A stretch of DNA of 64,000 nucleotides from Sorghum bicolor (GCF_000003195.3 NC_012879.2:21424844-21488843); one strand, 5' to 3'. Counted from the stretch's first letter, positions 34,712 through 45,700 are shown. Notes: generated by a model not told the origin, from the letters alone. Numbers and translations: made by a program.

Positions 34712-35341
34712 ATGGCCGAGAAGTTCCACGATGATTGGAAAGTCGTCCCCTTCAACCTGAACATGGAGCCTGAGGAAAACCCCGATGTCCGTGCTCTCGT
34801 CCCGGCCAACACAGAGCGACAGCTAGAAGCCATGCCATTACGCCAGCGCAGCTCGACCCAATCCTACCATGCTCAACCAGTTCTCACCGCACCATCACAA
34901 CCCCTACTCCTCAAGGGATCATCATCCAAGACGAAGACCACCATCAAGGTGCCAACCGGCACAAGGATCCTTCCACCCAGACCCATTGAGAGGGTCGTTG
35001 GAGTCAAGACCAACCGGAGCGGCGAGATCAGCAGCATTCGCTACACTACGGAGGGGGAGAGACCTTACTTTGAAGGGATTAGAGCAGCTAAAGTCCGTTT
35101 CATCCCTCCAAAGGCAGCCCCGAAGCACGCTCTCAATGCTTTTGAGACACCTCCTAAGCGTCGCAAGACTATAGTAGATATTGATGAGGACGTTCGCAGG
35201 CTAGACAGAGTCATCATAGACCTCCAGTCCTCGGTTAATTCCATCACTAGGCAGCTCTCTAACCACAACACCGTTATACTAGGCCTTAGGCAGGATCTTG
35301 CCAGTGCCAATAAGAATATCATGGAATTAGAGCGCCGCTAA
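34712..35341 (+). CDS. Additional 209-aa ORF of element B (env-like position, function unknown)
   Basis: An intact ORF starts at the first ATG after the putative TATA box (CTCCAATGGCC is a good plant start context). The protein is hydrophilic throughout, with no signal peptide or membrane segment, unlike the env-like proteins of some Athila elements that occupy this position. The middle is basic and proline-rich. There is a nuclear-localisation-like PPKRRK at residues 147-152. The last 50 residues (DEDVRRLDRVIIDLQSS, LRQDLASANKNIMELE) have heptad-like hydrophobic spacing, suggesting a coiled coil. I do not recognise a family. It is the only intact standalone ORF in an otherwise broken element. 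Confidence 0.65.
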   Translation: MAEKFHDDWKVVPFNLNMEPEENPDVRALVPANTERQLEAMPLRQRSSTQSYHAQPVLTAPSQPLLLKGSSSKTKTTIKVPTGTRILPPRPIERVVGVKTNRSGEISSIRYTTEGERPYFEGIRAAKVRFIPPKAAPKHALNAFETPPKRRKTIVDIDEDVRRLDRVIIDLQSSVNSITRQLSNHNTVILGLRQDLASANKNIMELERR

Positions 35342-35504
35342 GTTATCTAGATTAGATCTTGAGGCAATGCATCTTAGTTATCTATCTTTAAATTCAGTTT
35401 AGGTTTACTATTATCATCAGTTTGTTACTATTATCATCAGTTTGCTACTATTATCGTCAGTTTGCTATTAGTTATTTGTAATAAATGCCTCAAGATTAAT
35501 AAAG

Positions 35505-35566
<62 letters not shown>

Positions 35567-36696
35567 GTCTTGTGTGTCTCTACTTTATTTTTGTGCAAGA
35601 AAGGAGAAAACAAGTATGAGAGAGATCCCTCGACATGCCAAACACACTTCGACTACACTACTCCACGATTCAGGTACACACTCTGCACACTTTACTTTAC
35701 ACATACATATATATCTTGGAATATGCAGAATAATGTTTCCGACATGATAAATTAAAAATATTAAAATGTTTCTAATCATGATTAATCTCACTCTCTGATA
35801 TGTCCTGAAACATGTAATTATTGAAAAATCATTTTAAAACCCTGTGTTACTTAAGTCAATATGGAATGTGAGATGGTAGAGTATGAGTTTCTTATTCTTG
35901 GTATCATTGTTGCTTGGAGAATTTATTCAAAAAATTCTAGCTACCATCCTCAATGTTTTATATGCCTATTAAACCTAAAAATATAAAAGCTATCTACTCT
36001 ATATTGAGTTTGTTCAAAATGAGTTAGACCCTTGTTGAGAGATTTATCATGCTCCTAAGATCAAGACATTTATTCAGAAAGATTCGCTCTTCCGAAGTAT
36101 TATTGCATTAGAGGCATGGGCTATGCAAAAATAAGGATATTTCGAGGAAATAAAAACGAGCAAGTGCTCGATAACCTCACAGAAAAAATGGACAAGTGTC
36201 CGGCAGTAGAATTAGGGGTACCTCGGTATCCACTTAAAAAAAAGAAAGAAAATGATAGCCCATGGTCCCTCTAATAAGCAATATGCCAGCAAGAGTTGAC
36301 AAGTTTTTAATTTCCAAAGTCTTTGATCTAAGAGTATGGCATTCTTCTCCTCGGATCCCGTTTTGATCAGGCATCAAATGCAAGGTAAGTATGCTTGAGA
36401 ATTTTTGCAAATTAAAACAGCCTCAGTGAGATATATAAAAATAATGAGTGATCTGAGAGAACCTATGAGGATAAAAGGTATGCTAACTTTCTTTTCAAAA
36501 ATATACAAAAGCTCCAAGTGACAGGATTAAGAAGAAAGGATCTTTACTCTTAACCATATACTTCCTTGACTAGGGTACACAGTGGATTTTAACACCCTGC
36601 AAGTATGAAGAGAATGTTTTAAAATGTTTTACCCCAGATATTGTTCTTAACCATCCTTTTCTCGAGGACAAGTAAAAGCCTAAGTATGGGGTTATT
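35342..36696 (+). other. 3' untranslated region of element B
   Basis: This noncoding, AT-rich stretch contains a trinucleotide microsatellite. The GGACAAGTGTCCGGCAGTAG block near 36189 and the last 40 bases before the LTR (GAGGACAAGTAAAAGCC, then TAAGTATGGGGTTATT as the polypurine tract) also occur, on the minus strand, in elements A and C at the matching position. Confidence 0.75.
35507..35566 (+). repeat. (TAT)20 microsatellite
   Basis: Twenty perfect copies of TAT lie in the 3' untranslated region of element B, probably grown from a short AT-rich seed after insertion. Confidence 0.98.
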
Positions 36697-37926
36697 TGTT
36701 GACGGTTCTTAAGTATCAATTTTAATTATCAAATAAACAAGAGAAAGAACCAATATGCAAAAAACACCTAGAATTAGGGTTTGATCTGACAGAATTCCAC
36801 TAGTTTTGTTGTTTATCTGTTTCTACAAGGGGTTATCAAAAAATAAGGAAGAAAGGCCCACATGTCGGGATTACATAGAGATATCAACGCACCGCGCAAT
36901 TTTCTACCATCTAGAAGACTCCAGAAGCCACGGGAACAAAGCGGAGGCCGAAAGGGGCCTGGCCCAGTGCGCCCGCCCTGAGGACCAGGGCGCCCGCCCC
37001 CTCCTGGACTCCAATCAGAAATCTTTTCGCGGACGACGCTCCACCGACCTAAAGGATCAAGGATAACCATCCAATCAATGTCGGTTTGATCTAATGGCTC
37101 ACGTTCACTTGAGGGGACTATAAAACCAGACCCCCTGGCCCCTGGAGGAGACAAGTTCATCATAGAGTTGAGAGGAACCCTCCAAGGAATACCTCTCCTC
37201 TAAATAAAATTTCTTTTTAGGCTTAGCATCCAATGTGAGTAGAAATAGATCTTCTAGTTTCTACTAGATTGAGAGAGATAGAGTGGAGGTGTAGATCGGA
37301 GGAAGCCCGGCCTGTCGGTGTCTACTCCGAGCTTGTACCTGCGGGATCAAGTTCTCCTAACCCGAATCTTGCTCCTAGGATTCTTCAGTATTTTGACTTC
37401 TAAATTCTAGTAAGTTCTTGTTTTATTGTTCTTTGGTTTATGAGTTTACTTTAATCTCTTCGCGTAGAGTTTAGAGTAATCATCTCTAGCGTAGACGTGG
37501 TGTTTGGGCTAGGATACTCATAGATATTCCCTGACTAGCTAGACCGTGGTAGTAGCGAGGAACGTGACATTTCCGAGTTACCTTTGCAAACCATATCTCG
37601 TTAGCAGGAAGGATAGGGTTTATATGTGCGGGTTGAACATCCTTTGTGGTGTCTAGATTCCGTTAGCCTCCGCAATAGAACAGTAGATCATCCTTACTAA
37701 GCTTAGAAGGAGATTACGGTTGTAGTCTTCTCTATTTATCACTCACATCGAGAAACATTCTTTGTAGCCTAAAGGTTAGTAGTAATAGACCGGGTTAGTC
37801 AGATGCACTCTTTCTCCTAGTGGTAAAAAAATAAATACGATACTCTGGATAACCTCCCGGGTGAAGTGCTCACCGATATCCGTGCGCTTGCAGATCAATT
37901 CTTTATTGCGTTCCCAAATATCAACA
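36697..37926 (+). repeat. 3' LTR of element B
   Basis: This is the partner of the LTR at 28599, with the TATA box at 37119-37125 and the paired GC motifs near 36967-36999; the first copy is altered here to GTGCGCCCGCCC. Confidence 0.92.
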
Positions 37927-39047
37927 AGTGGGTGCAACCTCAGGTAACCTCTAGTATAGACACCACATCTATACTAACAATTACTACTCTAATTACCATG
38001 AATAACTAGAGCACTCGATGCGAACGGAGATCCTATGCCAATATATAACAACTATACTACTCGATAATAATAAAGGCATAAAAGTAAATAGAGAAGATAA
38101 ATATATTAAAGCATAAGTCTTACAATAAATATAAAGACATACCAAAACTCTGAAGACTTCTCCAGAACCGAAGCGCAGCTCCGCTCTCCCTAACTCCCAA
38201 CTAGAACTAATCTACTACATTGGAATGTCTAGCCCTAATTCTCTATAGAGGAAAGGTTATCCTTCGAGGGCACCTCTCAACTCTATAATGATGTGTTCTC
38301 CTCCAGGGGCCAGGGGCCTTGCTTATATAGTTCTCCTCCTTTGTGTGTTTTTGGTTCAGTAGGCGATGTGGTACTAAACTTTCCACCATATCTCATTAAA
38401 ATGCACATAGGCCTTAATGGACCAAAATTTGATTTGGGCCCAATTAATCCCGCAGCTCTTTTATGTGGAGTCCTTCTTTTATTAATATCTCCTGATTCCG
38501 AACTCCAAATATAGCAAATAATATATGCATTTCAATCAGCTCGACGAGATCTTTCTAATGGTGTACTCCATTCTGTGATTGCGCTTGTACCAGGGTGGGC
38601 GCCCTAGGATCAAGGGCGGGCGCCCTGGTCCTAGGCTCGTCTCGGCTCCGCTTCGGTCGAGTTGCTTCTAGAGTCTTCCTGATTATGAAAAATTACCGCA
38701 CACATTAATTCTCTATGTAAACCCGACGTGTGGGCCTTTCCTTCGTATTTCCTGATAACCCCCAGCAGAAATAGACAAACACCAAAACTCATGGAATTCT
38801 ATCAGATAAAACCCTAAGTCTAGGTGTCGATTGCATTTGGATCCTTTTTCATGATTAGTTGACGGTTAAATGTGAGCATTAAGGACCATCAACAATCACT
38901 ATGATCTTGGCTTGTATGTTGGTTGGTTTGAAATCTCTCGCGATTTCACGGACTACCGAGTTTATGAGAGTTCGATTACATTAAAGCAACTGCTTTGGCG
39001 GGAGTTTTTCATAGTTGATCTCTTGTAAATTGGGTGGTTATGTTACA

Positions 39048-40405
39048 CTCTAAGTTACCTAGAGCAACTGTAAGAACATCCTTCTCCCTTTGTGGCTTAA
39101 ATTTTCCTGCTTGCTGCTTAGCTGCCACCTTGAAAATATTCTTCACAACCTCTTCGACCATTGTGTCAGCAAATGACAAGCCGCAATTGGCTCTTTTACG
39201 GTACCCGAGCACGAGCCCACCGTGAGCCCCTATGACCAAGTTGGTCAATGAACGCCGACAAACCCTTAGCCCTCTACGCTTCATACTCTTGCTCCCATTG
39301 GACAAGCTTGCGCTGGTAACCACGTGTGCCTAGGTGGTGGTGGTACTTGTTCCTTTTTGCGAGTTCGGATTTGGATTCGCTCAAAGCTTTGAAGTCATCG
39401 GAACTCCTCTGCTTTAGAAACACTGCCCACTGACCAGCTGAGATTTTATACCTCTGTGTTGGGTCTAACCCTTTCTTTGCCGACTTTGAATTCAACTCAG
39501 ACTTGTAATTCCTGAACATGTTGCCTATTGCTTCAATGTGTGCTCTTTTACGAGGTCTTTTGAACCCTGAGGTAAAACAATCCTCGTAAGCAGCCTGTTC
39601 CACATTCTTGCGATCTCATCTTTGTCCATATTTTTCCACTCCCTAACTCTGATGTCAAGATGGTCCCTAACTAAGAAACCGAGTGTGTTACGCCACTTAG
39701 ATAAGGCCTCCTATAGAGCTAAGGGTTGTCCTGTCGCACTGTCATCTGTAACTCTATAGGTTACTTTAGGAAATTGATTCAATCCTCTTTCACCTTGTTT
39801 CCTTTTTTTCCAGTCTTAGTGGTCGTCTCCATCGTCGGCTCAGGTGCACCTTCATGTGCAACTTCTTCTTGGGATAGGATTTCCTCCATTTCTTTCAATT
39901 AAGATAGCACCTCATATTCATATAAAGACATGTATTATTCTTCACATATACCGAGGGACATAAAAGTATAGAAACATATAGTTATGGATGAGTAATTCAC
40001 CTCTTCTTGCTCTGGGTTGTAATCGGGGTCACGTGCGCACTCACGACGGGCGTTCCTCTCTATGCGAGGATTAGGAATGTCGCTTACCGAGGTCTCGCAC
40101 GAAGGAGTTGACTCACGTGACCCTTCTACCTGCTCCGTGTTGTGGGACCCTTGTTCCTTCTCCGTGTGCTCGGGCCCTTTTTCTTCCTCCGTGCGGTCGG
40201 ACCCTTTTTCTTGCACAGTGGGGCTGGACCCTGGTGCCTTCTTGGTGCGGTCGGACCCTTTTTCTAGCACGGTGGGGCTGGACCCTGGTGCCTTCACGGT
40301 GCGGTCGGCCCCTTATCCTTGCATCGTGGGGCCAGACCCTGGTGCCTACTCCATGGTGCCGGACCCTTGTGCCTGCTCCATGTTTTCACTTGGAGCAGTC
40401 GTCAT
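39048..40405 (-). pseudogene. TNPA-like gene of element H, N-terminal exons
   Basis: The likely start ATG is at 40405-40403, directly after an intron acceptor-like GCTTTAG. Exon 1 (to about 40013, donor GAAGAG|GTGAAT) is a low-complexity acidic tract with 18-residue repeats around APGSSPTVxEKGSDRT, broken by TAG and TAA near 40348 and 40315. Exon 2 begins near 39880 and contains in shifting frames the WRNTLGFLVRDHLDI and KYHHHLGTRGYQRKLVQWEQ blocks typical of plant CACTA TNPA-like proteins (Transposase_24). The family binds subterminal repeats in En/Spm. Many stops and shifts make it a pseudogene. The frame is cut at LEHP by solo LTR I and resumes at 17595. Confidence 0.82.
40165..40400 (-). 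repeat. 54-bp tandem repeat inside TNPA exon 1 of H
   Basis: On the plus strand a 54-bp unit starting GGTGCCTTC and containing GTGCGGTCGGACCCTTTTTC is repeated two to three times, with shorter decayed copies on both sides. It encodes the 18-residue acidic/serine repeats of the first exon. Confidence 0.75.
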
Positions 40406-42010
40406 TGCGAGATTCTAAAGCATATATGTTATCAGAAATGCTATATAGTATAGTATGAACAATGAAGATAAAACTCTAAGTATATACATAGACATGGAAC
40501 TTAACCAAATGACATGGAACTTTACCACAAAATATCTACATATTTGCTATATACAAGTTTCATAGAAAGTGTCACTTATATCATGGATTAGTTGCACAAT
40601 CAAAACTGCTAAAGCTACCCAAAGAGTAAAGGTACAATTACAAACAGAAAACTAATAGGCAATTCAAAGAAGCATAACTTGGATTTGTAGACCTCAAGCA
40701 AACATGATTCTTATCTTTTTGGAAATCTTATAAACATACCTACAACTTTCTTATTATCATCTAAAGATGATTCCACAGTTAACAAGGTCAATTAACCCCA
40801 TGAAGACATCTCTGTCCAAAACATAGACAGAATATATCATGTCACATTAAACAGGTATAACTTGAGTTTAACATGTTCATAAATTATGGTTATGTACTTT
40901 CTAGAAATCTTACTAAATTGTGAACAACTTTTTTATAAACATCTAGGGCTAAATCTATAACTAACAGGGTCTTACATAACAAACAATGCAACCCTGTCAG
41001 AGTATAGACAGAAAATGAAACAGTACTTTAAACCCCTATAGCTACACATGTCCTTAACCAAAAATTGTGCTATTTAGCTTTTGGGAAAGCTTATGAAAAT
41101 TACTACAACTCATATATTTACCTTAAGGCAAGATTCACATCTTAACTGAGCCAAACAATATCAACATGCAAATCTACTCAGAATAAGAGCAAAGCAACAC
41201 AGGGCATTTGTTATTTCTATAGCTCTTAATATATTATTCTTAAATTCATGAAACAATTACCAGACATCAAATATCATATGAAAAGCATATCACAATAATT
41301 TCATATTTATTTGAGCAATACTACTGCAGTTATGAAAAAGACAAATACAACAAGGAATTAAAACCTAACTGCCTAAATCTATTTTTACGGATAAAACTTC
41401 AAACTAAAACATGTTATATTATAGATCTACTGGATAGAAAATTGTACAAGGATTCGAAAAAGTCTTTGTTTGCTATTTTATGACTTCTCTAGCATTTTCT
41501 ATAATTTTTCAAAGTTCATTCATGAATCTGCAAAAACAAAAGATAAAGGAAAACGACTTTGCATTGAGAACCCTGAACTTTTCTTAAATCAACTGCAGTC
41601 TAAAAGCACTATTCATCTAAGTCTGCTTCACATCTGGAACCCTGAGGTTTACTCTATTTCAACCCGAGGTCCCTCCTCTTCTCTTAACGGAACGGAGGAG
41701 GGGAGGTCGGGCTCGCGGCTGGTTCCGGCCAGCGGCTTCGGAGATGTCGGGGTGGGGTCGTGACCAACGTAGGGCGGCCTTGGGGTGCGGGCGCGGCGGT
41801 AGCGGCGGGGAGGCTGTGCCGACGGCGGAGAAGAGAGGGGGGGGCGGGCATACCTGGTGGGCTCGTGGTCGGGCACGGAGGAACGGCGGCAAGACCGGCG
41901 GCGGCGGTGGTGAAAATTGGCAGTCTCATGGCGTAGGCTTGAAGTGAACTGGCGCCTTCGGACTTGAACTTTTTTGGGGGCTGGGCGCGGCCTATATATA
42001 TGGGCGACAT
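40406..42010 (-). promoter_or_regulatory. Leader exon, 5' intron and promoter of the H TNPA-like gene
   Basis: On the minus strand a TATA box (TATATATA, 41993-42000) is followed by a GC-rich leader block (about 41960-41650), then a T-rich intron-like interval, then the acceptor-like GCTTTAG just before the TNPA ATG. The leader end (GGACCTCGGGTTGAAATAGAG) and the intron-like part to about 40490 match LTR I (about 19190-20430) in inverted orientation. Frames in the leader such as 41649-42077 look incidental. Element G also shows an acceptor (TTTGCAG) directly before the TNPA start codon, so a 5' intron is probably normal for this gene family. Confidence 0.55.
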
Positions 42011-42180
42011 CTCTACAGGCGGTTGGCATTGAAAACCTCCTATAGAAATGGTTTCTACAGGCGGTTCTCAATGCCAACAGCCTGTAGAGATACTTTTGTA
42101 TAGGCGGTTGGCATTAACCACCGTTTGTAGAAATATATTTGTACAGGCGGTGGTCAATGCCAACCGTCTGTACAAAATAA
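42011..42180. repeat. Internal CACTA-type subterminal repeats of H
   Basis: Five or so copies of a CTACAGGCGGTTGGCATTG-like unit and its complement CAATGCCAACCGCCTGTAG alternate, so the stretch can fold. The core ACAGGCGGTT is shared with the subterminal repeats at the right end of H (57040-57260). In En/Spm, TNPA binds short repeats of this kind. Here they lie just upstream of the TNPA TATA box. Confidence 0.65.
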
Positions 42181-42763
42181 TTTCTATATTATCTATATTT
42201 TTGGTGGCACATTTCTATTTTATTTTTAATGTTATATATTATTTGTATATTGATATTATAATATGTATAATATGATTATATTGTTTCTACATTATTTGTA
42301 ACATAATTTTTCTATATTCTTTATTTGTAACATAATTATGTTGTTTATATATATTATTTGTGTATATATATTATATTGTAATTATATTGTTTCTACATTT
42401 TTTGTAACATAATTATTTCTATATTATTTATTTTTAAAATAATTATATTGTTTATACATTATTTGTATATTGATCACTCTAATTTTCATCTAAGAGGGTT
42501 TGGACCACTTAGATTTCGGGACCCTAGACGGCTACATGCACGTTTTCGCGGCCCTAGACGGCCCCAACTCGAAAAGTCATGAATAGAAAGTTTGTTCCAC
42601 TCATCAAGATCTACATTTCATACATAGCACATTTTTGCATTTGACAAAGAGTTATGAAAGTGTAGTTCTAAATCCAAAGGTCTCACATATAGTTTCATAA
42701 TAGTTTGTGTGAGATTACATGATGCCCAGAGTTTACATGATGAATGACAAATACAATCGGTAG
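42181..42763. other. AT-rich spacer between TNP2 and TNPA genes of H
   Basis: TTTATTTGTAACATAATT-type stretches repeat around 42230-42470. These are followed by about 290 bp of unique sequence with two GGGACCCTAGACGGC/GCGGCCCTAGACGGC copies near 42520-42555. No coding content was seen. Confidence 0.6.
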
Positions 42764-45700
42764 TTATATTCTTCCTTGTCCATCATGACGCATCCAAGAC
42801 AAAGAACTCTGTGGGATGCTTCGCTCAACATTTCTTATCTTTGCAAGATGGTCGTCCACAATGAGGGACATGTCGCTGAACTGGTTAAAATCCTCCAGAT
42901 CCGCTACACCATCAACTCCAATTGCTTGTTGCTTTCCTAGAAAAACTACATGCATCGGCTTGTCAGTAATTTTCTTCTTATTCTTAGAAAGGATCTCTTC
43001 AGTATAGAACACCTGTGCAGCATGGTTACCAAGGATCCACGTGTCATCTTTGTATCCCACCTTACTTAGATCAAGAACTCTGACCCCATAATTATCCATT
43101 GTGACATGTTTATCTTCTACCCATTGACATCGAAACACAGGGATCTGAAATATACCATAGTCTAGTTCTCATATGTCCTCAATGAAGCCAAAGTATGTAA
43201 TAATATCACCAGTTCTGTCGTCTATGGCCTCGCATCGAACACCACTATTTTGTGCCATGCTCTTTTTGTCCTTGGACTTGATATGAAATGCGAATCCACT
43301 TATATCATAGGTTTGTCATATTGTCACTTGGCGTGATAATGCCAAAGCCTTGTTGGTTTGTTCCTCAATTGTTTCCCCAGGTGGAATATCCTGCTCCCTT
43401 AGCCATGTGTATAATTGTTTCTTGTGTTCCTTCATTACCCAATCATTCATTTGCCTAGGATTATGTTCTCAAAGCTCATTCAAGTGTTGATCGAGCAAAT
43501 GCTCCATTATCGAGAGCTGATGTAAGATGTTGTGATGTGCCTCAAGGTCTTTATTGTAATCTGGCGGGATGAATGATTTCCGTCCAATCCTCCCACTTCC
43601 ATGTAGCCTACCCTCATACCTTGACGGAGGCAAACCTATTGCAACCTAGTTTTTTAGGACACTATTGCAGAATGGTTCTCCGGACTCAATTGCCTCTTCA
43701 GTACAGTAAACCTCTATCATGGATGCCACAGGACTGGCACGAGTTGATACATAGTCATTCAGTATTGCCATGAAACGCTCGTACGTGCACATTTCATGTA
43801 GGTACATGGGACCCAATGCTTGTATTTCTAGAACCAAGTGCACCACAACGTGCACCATGATATCAAAGAATGATGGGGGGAAACACATCTCAAACTATGA
43901 CACTGTCTCCAATGTGAATTACTGAAGGGATTCTAGCTCATCACGGTCAATTACCTTTTGTGTGACCTTATTGAAAAGTAGCACAATCCTATGACTACCA
44001 TCTTCAAGAACACTGGATTTATAGCCCTTATTGCAATAGGGAGGGAAGTAGTCAGCATTACATGACAATCATGTGAGTTGTAGTTGGTGAGTGTAAGATC
44101 TTTCATTGACACAATACTCCATATACTAGTGCAGAATCCAGAGGGGACATTCAAATTCTTCAACCACTCATACATCACATGTTTCTCATCTATGTTGAGA
44201 TTGTAGCGTGCTGCTGGGAGATGGTACTTTCCATTTTCTTGAAGAACAGGTTGAAGCTCTTTTTTATATCTAACTGTACCATGTCGAAGCGTGAATTGAG
44301 TCCTTCGTTTGTCTTCGTCTTGATATCTAGCAATGTGCCAATTAGGCTTTCGAACATGTTCTTCTAGACGTGCATACCATCGATCGCGTGTCGTATGTCC
44401 AAGTCTTTCCAGTATGGCAAATACTCGAAGAAAATGGACATCTTCTTGAATGTTGCCCATAGAGTTGGTTTGACATCCTTTCTTGGTTTTCCATCCGTTG
44501 TCTTCTTTCCGAACACAAAGTTGATGTTGCTCACTATTTTGAAAACTCTCTGGCCTTTGCTATTACCTGATGGTGCATGTGAGTTCCTTTCATCATTATG
44601 GTTGAAATACTTATCCATCTTTTTTAGGCGGTACCTGTGCCCTTTTGATAAGAAGCATCTATGCCTCATGTACACTATTTTCTTAGATGCATTAAGGGAC
44701 ACGTAATGGGTTCCATCTATGCACACCACACAACCAACTTTTCCCTTGAATTGCCCTGACAATGTGAAGAGAGTAGGGTAATCATTGATCGTAACAAAAA
44801 TAATTGCTCTCAGTGTGAATGAATCTTTGCGATACTCGGCCATCATTTGAACACCTTGTATCCATAACATTTTCATCTCCTCCATTAAGGGCTCGAAGAA
44901 AACATCCATGTCAACTCTAGGTTGGACTTGTCCAGAGATAAGTATGGTTACAAAAGGTATTTTCGCTTCTGCATCAACCATGGACGAAGGTTGTAGATGG
45001 TGAGAATCACCAGCCATGTGTTGTGTTTGCTGCTCCTCTCAGCAAATGGATTCATTCCATCGGTACTCAGTGCGAACCTAACATTTCATTGTTCGCTGGC
45101 AAAGTCTTGATGGTTTTCATTAAAATCTTGCCACTGCTTTCCATCGGTAGGATGACAAAACTTGCCATCATTTTTGTGCTCATCCGAAGCATGCCAACTC
45201 ATAAGTTTTGCATTGTCAGGGTGAGCAAACAAACTCCTTAGTCGATCTACCACTGGAAGGTACCACATCACTAAAGCAGAAATCTTTTTCTGCACATAAT
45301 AATCAACCTCTTCTTTATATTTGCTGGTGGGTTTTGAACTCTGCTGCGTCTTCTTTTGGGTCTTCTTTCACTTCTTTCCTGCTTTACACATGGAGGCAGC
45401 ACAATCCTCCTGTCGATAGTCTTTATTTGTCTTATAGCGACTTGCACCACACTTTGGACACCTATCCAAGTCCTTGTATTCATCACCACGATATAGGATA
45501 CAATGATTCCTACACACATGGATCTTCTCGACACCCATAGTGAGCGGACTGATCAGCTTCTTTGCATGGTACGTGTTAGCAGGCAATTTGTTCTCCTTTG
45601 GAAGCATGTCTCCGATAATACTTAACAACGTATCGAGTCCAACATCAGATAGACCATACTTGGCTTTTGCCATCAATAGTTTTAGCACAAATCTCAGCGT

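Larger units (their letters stand above)
28599..37926 (+). mobile_element. Element B: Athila-type Ty3/gypsy retrotransposon (9.3 kb)
   Basis: LTRs of 1231 and 1230 bp flank gag, protease, RT, RNase H and integrase frames plus an additional ORF, all on the plus strand. The TSD is ACTGG on the left and AGTGG on the right (one mutation). A tRNA-Asp primer site, an FVDD catalytic block in RT and the CMMSIFSDMIEEIMEVF stretch fit the Athila lineage. No chromodomain follows integrase. Several stops and frameshifts make B non-functional today. By eye the LTRs differ at about 45 sites (about 3.6%). Confidence 0.92.
22404..38894 (-). mobile_element. Element C: non-autonomous Athila-related LTR retrotransposon, split by element B
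   Basis: A minus-strand element has LTRs at 22404-23881 and 28082-38894 (the latter interrupted by B) and an internal region of 4.2 kb. The TSD ATCAC is perfect (22399-22403 and 38895-38899). A tRNA-Asp-type primer site lies beside the right LTR. The internal region aligns by eye with most of element A but lacks the protease segment and the gag-like ORF, so C encodes nothing recognisable. By eye the LTRs differ by about 4-5%, which is older than or equal to B, as required because B lies inside C. Confidence 0.9.
28082..38894 (-). repeat. 5' LTR of element C, split by element B
   Basis: The LTR parts are 28082-28598 and 37932-38894 (the five bases at 37927-37931 are the duplicated target). 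Together they match the LTR at 22404 along its whole length, including the paired GC motifs near 38594-38626. B is inserted after GCAGGACTGG, a site intact in the sister LTR at about 22911-22923. Confidence 0.9.
17601..39047 (+). mobile_element. Element I: very long solo LTR (about 4.95 kb), split by elements C and B
   Basis: The ends are TGTAACACCC at 17601 and ATGTTACA at 39047. They are flanked by CTCTG (17596-17600) and CTCTA (39048-39052), a TSD with one mismatch. Removing it rejoins the H TNPA frame as GNLE-HPSRVRG without a shift. The LTR material is 17601-22403 and 38900-39047. Inside are a GC-rich leader-like block (about 18780-19230) and a T-rich region of diverged repeat modules (about 19300-20700). 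There is no RT, integrase or second LTR. The TGTAACACCC start is typical of Tekay/Del-type Ty3/gypsy LTRs, so that family is likely. Confidence 0.85.

Noticed and set aside
34712..35341. Calling the B extra ORF an envelope protein
   Set aside because: There is no signal peptide, no membrane segment and no cysteine pattern; only its position fits.
39001..39047. Alternative right end of solo LTR I at 39019 with TSD CTCTT
   Set aside because: That end lacks a terminal CA and does not restore the TNPA frame. Ending at 39047 gives TGTAAC...GTTACA, TSD CTCTA and an in-frame join.
41649..42077. Minus-strand 142-aa arginine/proline-rich ORF
   Set aside because: It spans the TATA box and the leader block; only the last ten residues match LTR I, and the match is at DNA level across a leader and intron. 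It is not a conserved protein.
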